A DNA stretch of 38,737 bases, taken from Chitinophagaceae bacterium T5-Br10_B2g13. GTDB lineage: Bacteria > Bacteroidota > Rhodothermia > Balneolales > Balneolaceae. The position numbers and the translations under genes are program-made. Position 1 is the first letter of the stretch. The number at the start of each line of letters is the position of its first letter. Positions 32,780 through 38,737 of this stretch are shown here, piece by piece. The notes beneath the pieces were generated by a model, which saw nothing but the letters and a program-made list of their open reading frames with translations, had not been told where the DNA came from and ran no database searches. The DNA lies in assembly GCA_001564065.1 (NCBI GenBank), contig LKNA01000025.1:1-38737 (forward strand). Reading direction: 5' to 3'.

Positions 32780-35700
32780 TTACCCGCCCGTCAGCGATTG
32801 CTTCATCCACTCGCTGAAGCTGTTGATGATCAGATAGAGACTCGGCACAACAAAGAGAGTCAGAAACATCGATACCAGCAGTCCTCCTACAACAGAAACC
32901 GCAAGTGGTCTCATCAGTTCCGAGCCTTCTCCCATCCCAATGGCCAAGGGCAGCATACCGCAAACAGTGGTAAACGTAGTCATTAATATCGGCCGGAAAC
33001 GGATCGATCCGGCATCGACTACCGCATCAAATACGTCCAACTCTTTCTCCTCTTTTCCAATTTCGATGTACTCCACCAGCAGAATAGCGTTGTTCACGAC
33101 AATTCCAACGAGCAGAATTACACCAAGCATTACAGGTGCACTCAGGTTGATACCGGTAATCAAAAGTCCGGCACCAACGCCGATCAATGCAAGAGGAACC
33201 GCCGTCAGAATGACAAGCGGGTTGGCAAGCCGCTCATACTGAACCGCCATCACCACAAACACCAAAAAGATAGCCAGCAGGGTAACCGTAATTAAAATGC
33301 GATTGGTCTCCTGTATCACTTCCTCCTCTCCTCCAAAAATGAGGCTGTAGCCCTGAGGCAGTTCGTAATCGGTCATTCGCTCCCGGATATGGTCGTTCAC
33401 CGTACCTACATCAGTGATATTTGGATTCACCTCACCGTCCATCCTCAATACCCGAACCTGATTTTCCCGTTCTATATGTGCCGGTCCGTCAGTTAATCTG
33501 AATGAGGCAACATCCGCCAGGGGAACAGACCCGCCATCGGGACGGAACATTAATATTTGACTCAGATCTTCATCATGTTTAACCCGATCACGGGACAACA
33601 TTACGCGCACATCATACTCTGCACTTCCGGTTGCAAATCGTGTGGGTACAGCCCCCAAAACGGATGTTCGGATCGCATCGCCGATATCTCCAATTTTTAG
33701 TCCGAGTGCCGTTGCCCGCTCCCGGTCCACATCAACCTGAAGCAACGGACTGCGGTCGTCACGGCTAATCTGAAAGTTGATTAATCCGGGAATATCGTCT
33801 AATAGGTAGAGCAGATCCTGTCCGATATTATCCAGAACTTCTACATCGTCACCCACAATGCCTATTGAGATTTCCGAACCAGCAGGATTGGTTCTGATAC
33901 CGGAGATACTTGGCGGACTCACACGGGTTCGTGCCCCGGGAATTTCGAGTGAATCGAGTTTGGTTTGCATTTGGTCAACCCATTCGTTGGGCGTCATTTC
34001 ACGACGTTCGGAGGCGGGAATCAGGTTTACACTGAATCGTGCGGTTCCTGGACGCTCGTTAATCACGCCTTCAGAGAGGTGGCCGCCCACCAGGCTGAAC
34101 ACGCTTTCTACATAAGGCATACTCTGAATGGCTTCTTCAACCCGATAAGCGTGGTAGTTGGTCTGGTCAGGTGTGGTTCCGGACGGCATACTGAAGTTAA
34201 CGCCAAAGTTACCGTCATCCACCTGAGGGAGAAACTCATTGCCAAGGTTATCCATCAAATAGAGTGTTCCTCCAAGCAGCAGAAAGGCTCCAACTGCAAT
34301 CCCCCATCTGAATTTGAGGACAGATCGAAGTGAATTGGCATAAAAATTCGTGAGTTTTTTCAGCCCGGAGTTAAAGGCTCGGTTGAACCGGCTCTCTTCC
34401 AGTCCGCTCCGGTATTTCACTTTGCTGAGTAGCGCCGCAAGCATTGGCACCAGCGTGAGCGCAGCGGCCAAAGATGCCAGGATGGCAAATGCGATCGTTA
34501 ATATCAGTTCACTGAAAAGCATGGAAGCAAGACCCGTAATCAGCAAAAACGGCAGTACGGCAGCCAGATTGGTCATAGTTGACGCAACCACAGCTGACGA
34601 AACTTCTGCAGCGCCTTCATGTGCGGAGTCTTCTGCTGATTTTTTCAACTCCTCGTTATGACGAAAGATATTTTCGAGCATTACGATGGCGTTGTCGAGC
34701 AGGAGGCCGACACCAAGCGCCAATCCACCCAGACTCATGATATTCAGGGTAAGATTACTCATGCCCATCAGTGCAAATGTGGCCATAATGGCGATCGGAA
34801 TGGAGAGGCCAATCACAAAACTTTTTCGAAGACTGCCCAGGAAAAGCAGAACAACCAGCATTGCTAATACTCCACCAAGTATTGCTGCCGAACTTACCGC
34901 CCCAATCGAACTGGTTATAAAAAAGGATTGATCTGTAGTGATATTGTATTGAATATCATCCGGTATAAACCCGCTCCCTTCAAGCCGGTCCAGTTCCGTT
35001 TTGATCCGTTCGATGACGGCCAGCGTGTTTGCTTCCGGCAGCTTGGTGATAGAGAGCTCCATGGAAGAGGTGCCGTTCAGTCTTACAAACAACCGCTGAT
35101 CACGATGAGTATCCCGAACGTCGGCTACTTCATCCACGCGAATCGTTCGGTTCTCACCGGGCAGGCGAAGTCGTACGGAGGCAATATCATCTACTGAAGT
35201 GAAGCGCCCGTCGGTTTTGGCCATCACATCAAACCGATCGGACGTAACCTGGCCTGCTGCAATATCCCGGTTCTCTTCTTCAAGCGCCGTTGTCACATCA
35301 TTCATGGAGAGGCCGTAGGAGTTGAGCCGATCTACATCCACAACAACTTGAAGCTCACGGACAAGTCCGCCGGCAACCTGTACACCACCTACGCCCTGAA
35401 GCGCCTGCAGCTGCGGGGAAAGTTCATTTTCCATCCAGTCGCGCACCTCGATTGGCGTACGCATCGGGGAGCTGAATCCGGCCACAAATACGGGATCCTG
35501 TGACGGATCGTACTTAAAAATTCGAGGCGGATCGATATCCTGCGGCATCTGTGTACGGGCAAACTCCAGATTTCGGGAGGCATCCTGCAGCGCCACATCG
35601 ATATCGGTGCCGTAATCAAAATAGAGCTCAATGTTGGTTCGCCCTTCGGATGCCCGGCCGGTAATTCGAACTAAATTCTCAGTAGCTGCAAGGTTCGACT

Positions 35701-35944
35701 CAAGAACTCTTGTAATCTGCTGTTCCATCACTTCCGGCGCTGTACCGGGGTAGTTTACCGTTACCCGTATTTGCGGATAGGTGATTTCAGGCAGCAGGTC
35801 CACCGGCAGGCGATCCAGAAAGAAAAATCCGAGTACGATAATCACAGATGTGATAGCCATCGTACCGATAGGGCGGCGAATAGCGTACGAGGCGAGACCC
35901 TCTTTGCGGTTTTTTTGGGCTGTATTGTCAGACTGAGTAGACAT
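32780..35944 (-). CDS. RND efflux permease, HAE1-like
   Basis: Inner-membrane proton-driven efflux pump subunit of 1054 residues with the RND layout: one membrane helix (about 28-44), a large periplasmic loop, helices 2-6 (from about 345), helix 7, a second loop and helices 8-12. Helix 4 carries LGVGLLLDNAIVMLENI with Asp417 as the expected proton-relay acid; unlike AcrB the next residue is Asn, as in the HAE1 hydrophobic-compound group. GVILLVGIVVNNAILLVEYI in the second half is the family signature. Its ATG shares one base with the adaptor stop (TAATG). Substrate unknown. Confidence 0.94.
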   Translation of the reverse strand: MSTQSDNTAQKNRKEGLASYAIRRPIGTMAITSVIIVLGFFFLDRLPVDLLPEITYPQIRVTVNYPGTAPEVMEQQITRVLESNLAATENLVRITGRASEGRTNIELYFDYGTDIDVALQDASRNLEFARTQMPQDIDPPRIFKYDPSQDPVFVAGFSSPMRTPIEVRDWMENELSPQLQALQGVGGVQVAGGLVRELQVVVDVDRLNSYGLSMNDVTTALEEENRDIAAGQVTSDRFDVMAKTDGRFTSVDDIASVRLRLPGENRTIRVDEVADVRDTHRDQRLFVRLNGTSSMELSITKLPEANTLAVIERIKTELDRLEGSGFIPDDIQYNITTDQSFFITSSIGAVSSAAILGGVLAMLVVLLFLGSLRKSFVIGLSIPIAIMATFALMGMSNLTLNIMSLGGLALGVGLLLDNAIVMLENIFRHNEELKKSAEDSAHEGAAEVSSAVVASTMTNLAAVLPFLLITGLASMLFSELILTIAFAILASLAAALTLVPMLAALLSKVKYRSGLEESRFNRAFNSGLKKLTNFYANSLRSVLKFRWGIAVGAFLLLGGTLYLMDNLGNEFLPQVDDGNFGVNFSMPSGTTPDQTNYHAYRVEEAIQSMPYVESVFSLVGGHLSEGVINERPGTARFSVNLIPASERREMTPNEWVDQMQTKLDSLEIPGARTRVSPPSISGIRTNPAGSEISIGIVGDDVEVLDNIGQDLLYLLDDIPGLINFQISRDDRSPLLQVDVDRERATALGLKIGDIGDAIRTSVLGAVPTRFATGSAEYDVRVMLSRDRVKHDEDLSQILMFRPDGGSVPLADVASFRLTDGPAHIERENQVRVLRMDGEVNPNITDVGTVNDHIRERMTDYELPQGYSLIFGGEEEVIQETNRILITVTLLAIFLVFVVMAVQYERLANPLVILTAVPLALIGVGAGLLITGINLSAPVMLGVILLVGIVVNNAILLVEYIEIGKEEKELDVFDAVVDAGSIRFRPILMTTFTTVCGMLPLAIGMGEGSELMRPLAVSVVGGLLVSMFLTLFVVPSLYLIINSFSEWMKQSLTGG

Positions 35945-37023
35945 TACCTTCCTGCACCTTCAGATGAGTCATTTTCAATCCAGCGGGAAACATTCACAAG
36001 CAGATTTTCTCTCAGCGTGGCGGGATTTGCACCAATGATGACATCACCGGCTTGGAGTCCGTCAAGAATTTCGGTCCAGTTGCGCCGCTCAATTCCGGTG
36101 GCCACATCACGCCGTTCAATCCGGTTTTCCTCATTGATGATGTAGACAAAACGGTCGTTTTCCTCCGAGGCGAGAAGTGATTCGCTCGGAATGGCAAGCA
36201 CTTCAGGCCGCCGGTCCGCGTAGGTCATGATTCTTGCTAAAAATCCCGGCCGTATGGTTTTTCCGGACTCCGTAGCAGCCGGAATTCGAACTTCGACGGT
36301 AAATAGACGACTGTTTTCGTTTGACGATGGATAGAGCCGCTGGATTGTTCCGTCAATTGTTTCACCGGGGTAGGCATCAATTTGCACCTCAACAGGCTGC
36401 CCTTGGTTCAGATAGACAAAATCCCGTTCGGGGATACCTATTCTTGCAACCAGCCGATCAGTATTGGCAACCCTGAGCAGGGGCTCATTAATGGAAACAG
36501 CGTCGCCCTCTTCCACATAGCGATTGAGAACGGTCAGGGTCTGACCCGCCCGCATCGTTCCAAAAGAGAGTCGGGTTTCGAGCAGATTGACTTCACTCTC
36601 TGCCGATTGAAGATTTGCCCGTGACTCTTCGAAATCGGCACGTGAAATTGTATTTCGGTCAAAAAGCTGTTCAGCTCTTGAGAATGCAGCCTCCGCCAGT
36701 TCCAGCTGAGCCTGTGCTCTTGAGAGTTCAGCCCGAAGTTCCTGCGTATCAAACGTGAGCAGGGTATCGCCGGATTGTACACGATCTCCCTCTCGCACGT
36801 GAAGTGAGGTTATTAATCCTTCCAGGTGCGAGGCAACGGTAATTACATTTTCGGCTTCAACCGTTGCGGATGCCCGAACAATTCGGGAGAGGTCCATCGG
36901 CTCTAACTCATAGCCCGCAACAGCCATTGGTTGCTCTCCGGAAGGAGATGATTCATCAGAAGATTCACACCCGGCAGCAATTAAAATAAACGTTAAAAAA
37001 AACAGCGTTTTAATTTGTTTCAT
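35944..37023 (-). CDS. RND efflux periplasmic adaptor lipoprotein
   Basis: Membrane fusion protein linking the pump to an outer-membrane channel. I start it at the ATG at 37023, which gives a lipoprotein signal (MKQIKTLFFLTFILIAAGC, lipid Cys19); the longer frame from 37095 only adds a non-signal stretch. About 359 residues: a lipoyl-like half motif ASHLEGLITSLHVREGDRV, a coiled-coil hairpin (AELSRAQAQLELAEAAFSRA to LQSAESEVNLLETRL), a barrel domain and a C-terminal membrane-proximal domain. First gene of the pump pair. No TolC-type gene is adjacent in the window. Confidence 0.93.
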   Translation of the reverse strand: MKQIKTLFFLTFILIAAGCESSDESSPSGEQPMAVAGYELEPMDLSRIVRASATVEAENVITVASHLEGLITSLHVREGDRVQSGDTLLTFDTQELRAELSRAQAQLELAEAAFSRAEQLFDRNTISRADFEESRANLQSAESEVNLLETRLSFGTMRAGQTLTVLNRYVEEGDAVSINEPLLRVANTDRLVARIGIPERDFVYLNQGQPVEVQIDAYPGETIDGTIQRLYPSSNENSRLFTVEVRIPAATESGKTIRPGFLARIMTYADRRPEVLAIPSESLLASEENDRFVYIINEENRIERRDVATGIERRNWTEILDGLQAGDVIIGANPATLRENLLVNVSRWIENDSSEGAGR

Positions 37024-37123
37024 AGAAGCCTTTAAAGAGATTTGAATCCATAAACTACTTCTCAAACAGAAACTAATCCAATCACATTTCGCCATTTAGC
37101 AAGCTTTAACAGCTTTATATCTG

Positions 37124-37504
37124 CTAAGAGGGGGATTTTACAGCAGCAATGGCTAAAAATATCCATCCTGCGATAAAAGCCACACCGCCCAGAGGAGTGA
37201 TCATGCCAAGCCTGCCGAGATCAATCAGAGTGAGCAGATAGAGGCTGCCGGAGAAGATGATAATGCCGGTAATAAAGGCGAACCCGCTCCATTTAATCCA
37301 CTTTGAGTCCGGAATGTGATAGGAGACAGCACCCAGGATGAGCAGACCGAGGGCGTGATAAAAGTGGTATTCAACCCCGGTTTGATAGACCTGAAAACGT
37401 TCCGGTGTGAGTATGTCCTGCACAATGTGGGCGCCGAATGCACCAAAAGCCACGGCAAGAGCCATGAAGATGGAGCCGATAATGAGGAGGGATTTTGATG
37501 TCAT
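37124..37504 (-). CDS. DUF423 family membrane protein
   Basis: Small inner-membrane protein of 126 residues with four hydrophobic segments (LLIIGSIFMALAVAFGAFGA, HALGLLILGAVSYHI, WSGFAFITGIIIFSGSLYLL, ITPLGGVAFIAGWIFLAIAA). The GAFGAH block near the N-terminus, VEYHFYHALGLL and LGMITPLGGVAFIAGW are the conserved DUF423 motifs. Function unknown. It lies 101 bases upstream of the adaptor gene on the same strand, with no terminator between, so it may be co-transcribed with the pump. Confidence 0.92.
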   Translation of the reverse strand: MTSKSLLIIGSIFMALAVAFGAFGAHIVQDILTPERFQVYQTGVEYHFYHALGLLILGAVSYHIPDSKWIKWSGFAFITGIIIFSGSLYLLTLIDLGRLGMITPLGGVAFIAGWIFLAIAAVKSPS

Positions 37505-37637
37505 GGAGTATGAGTTAGAAAGATCCCGAGTATAATTGAAGACTCAATATTGATAACAAAATTGAAGATAATAAGAATTATAGAGGGTTGTTGGTCTGAT
37601 CGATTCTGCGGGGGGGACAAATATATTGGGAAACTCA

Positions 37638-37656
37638 TTTGTCTCATAGAGACAAA
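37638..37656. repeat. Small inverted repeat
   Basis: TTTGTC/GACAAA around TCATA, in the 249-base spacer between the CDGSH and DUF423 genes. Too short to name; a weak stop signal for the CDGSH gene is possible although no T-run follows. I see nothing else in this spacer. Confidence 0.3.
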
Positions 37657-37753
37657 ACATGGGTAGAAATCAGGATACCCCACACATAATCAGCGTGCCG
37701 TCAGGTACGCAACAAAAATCTGCTTCCCCCCTGCGCCACCGCGGTGAACCAAA

Positions 37754-38407
37754 TCACCCTTCAAATCCAATCTCTTTATGGGTCCCGTCGCAGAATGGTT
37801 TGGTGGATGATCCCCCACAACGACACAACGCCACACCTTTATCAGATGTGTGTTCACCTAATTCGGAGGATTCCATCGTGTAATTTCCCTCCAAAATAGC
37901 CGGACCGTTTTTCATCAGCTTAATAAGCAGCTTATCATGCTTTTCATCCTCGATAGGGGGCATTTTCTCCTTGTTGGCATTAGCATCCGCTTTCCAATCA
38001 ATTTCCTTATGGGAATTATCGCAGGCGGGTTTGTTGGATGATGCACCGCAACGGCACAATGCAAAGCGGGTATCTTTCAGCACACTATTTCCCTCATGAT
38101 CCTGTACTTCGATATCACCAAAAAAATAAACCGGTCCGTCTGCATTGAGTTTGACTCGGTTTTTGGATGAGGGCTTTTCAGTTCGGTCCGTTCTTTTCAT
38201 TTCATAATGAAGCGCTCCGGTTGGGCACTTCTCAATAACATCGGCAACCTCTTTAGCTGATGCGTTATCGGGCTCAATCCACGGCTTTTTTTTAGGGTCA
38301 AAAACATTCGGCAGGCCTTTTACGCACTCTGCAGCATGTATGCAGCGCTTTACATCGTATTTGACCTTGATTTCGTCGTTTTCGTAGCTGTGGATTTTCT
38401 TTTCCAT
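37754..38407 (-). CDS. Protein with one 4Fe-4S domain and two CDGSH domains
   Basis: Predicted Fe-S protein of 217 residues in three modules. Residues 10-70 match the YjdI-like mono-cluster 4Fe-4S domain: RCIHAAECVKGLPNVF (Cys22, Cys28), then EKCPTGALHY (Cys61). Residues about 110-140 hold the first CDGSH motif, CRCGASSNKPACDNSH (Cys118, 120, 129, His133); 195-210 hold the second, CRCGGSSTKPFCDGTH (Cys195, 197, 206, His210), each expected to bind a 2Fe-2S cluster with a labile histidine ligand. Ligands for up to three clusters in one chain suggest electron transfer or redox sensing. Cytoplasmic, monocistronic; function unproven. Confidence 0.92.
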   Translation of the reverse strand: MEKKIHSYENDEIKVKYDVKRCIHAAECVKGLPNVFDPKKKPWIEPDNASAKEVADVIEKCPTGALHYEMKRTDRTEKPSSKNRVKLNADGPVYFFGDIEVQDHEGNSVLKDTRFALCRCGASSNKPACDNSHKEIDWKADANANKEKMPPIEDEKHDKLLIKLMKNGPAILEGNYTMESSELGEHTSDKGVALCRCGGSSTKPFCDGTHKEIGFEG

Positions 38408-38496
38408 GATCCGTTTTGTTTAGTTCTTGTTTTGCATTCAATTAACACAAAACGGAACAGTTTTGAAAAGGAAAATGCATTAATCTGTAATGTGAA

Positions 38497-38737
38497 TTAA
38501 ATCCTCTCAATGATCGCACCGCACCGCATCATACGGTCGCCGTGATAAGGATTCGCGATCTGTTCTTCGCGGCTAAGCCAGTCGGCCGAACCGCCTCGTA
38601 CCATCGGACAGCTCTGATGATAAATGGTGTATCCAACCGGTCGGAATGTCTTTACCATTTCGATCATCGCTTCCGAAATAAACTCAAAGTGGTATCGCTG
38701 ATCATCCACATCATCTTCCCGTATGAGCTCATCTGAA
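38497..38737 (-). CDS. C-terminal part of a DUF3347-type protein, cut by the window edge
   Basis: The open frame runs to the last base of the window, so this is the end of a longer gene, not a 70-residue protein. The visible 80 residues contain HFEFISEAMIEMVKTFRP, then the block QSCPMVRGGSADWLSREEQI and NPYHGDRMMRCGAIIERI, the typical end of DUF3347 domains (CPMA, G-x-WLS, NPYFG-x2-ML-x-CG). Such domains occur in exported proteins and efflux adaptors linked to copper handling; the Cys and Met residues fit metal binding. The N-terminal part and function are not visible. Confidence 0.8.
   Translation of the reverse strand, partial: SDELIREDDVDDQRYHFEFISEAMIEMVKTFRPVGYTIYHQSCPMVRGGSADWLSREEQIANPYHGDRMMRCGAIIERI

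Overview
The window reads as a chromosomal segment of a Bacteroidota-type bacterium, most likely from the Balneolota/Rhodothermota side (a marine or halophilic relative). This is a judgement from gene content and protein style, not from a search. Supporting signs are a SusB-like GH97 lipoprotein, lipoproteins with short lipoboxes, weak Shine-Dalgarno sequences, a Bacteroidota-type promoter (TTTTG, 20 bases, TATATTTG) in front of tRNA-Phe, many acidic proteins, and spacers full of palindromic interspersed repeats. I see no phage, integrase, insertion sequence transposase or CRISPR array. Most of the window is ordinary housekeeping DNA.

Layout. 0-2.3 kb: GH97 glycosidase lipoprotein (minus). 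2.4-9.5 kb (plus): lipoamide dehydrogenase lpdA, a TonB-family protein, then a compact run lipB-lipA-plsY-gpsA-(AlbA_2 protein)-(IscA/ErpA-like carrier), joining lipoate synthesis, phospholipid precursor synthesis and Fe-S delivery (lipoyl synthase is itself an Fe-S enzyme). 9.5-13.4 kb (minus): Hsp33, two small proteins whose reading frames overlap and may be two halves of one ancestral protein, a DUF6159-like membrane protein, and a leucine/valine/phenylalanine dehydrogenase with a terminator. 13.7-15.7 kb: recJ and tRNA-Phe. 15.8-17.5 kb: a lipoprotein alpha/beta hydrolase (minus), a single-domain response regulator (plus), and then a roughly 175-base non-coding stretch between convergent genes that folds into several hairpins with purine-rich loops. 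This is the best candidate here for an undescribed structured RNA.

17.5-20.7 kb (minus): three overlapping genes, SDR, aldehyde dehydrogenase and a YhdH/AcuI-type reductase, which look like one redox pathway. 20.9-27.4 kb (plus): M28 peptidase lipoprotein, a ChaN-like protein directly before hemB, htpX and hemL, a haem-themed group. The spacers in this stretch carry CCCCTC/GAGGGG palindromes and a MITE-like hairpin. 27.4-32.8 kb: repeat-rich spacers, a membrane-anchored protein of unknown function, a class II Fic protein with a large upstream inverted repeat, a DUF1456 protein, an MFS exporter and an MmcQ/YjbR protein. 32.8-38.7 kb (minus): an RND efflux permease with its lipoprotein adaptor but no outer-membrane channel in view, a DUF423 membrane protein, a protein with one 4Fe-4S domain and two CDGSH domains, and the end of a DUF3347-type protein cut by the window edge.

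At least three repeat families are spread through the spacers: a composite of three mini-hairpins (47-150 and 30334-30439), the AGAAATACCAT motif with GC hairpins (27.4, 30.5 and 32.1-32.8 kb), and the CCCCTC/GAGGGG palindromes (20.8-26.0 kb). They explain most non-coding DNA longer than 200 bases.
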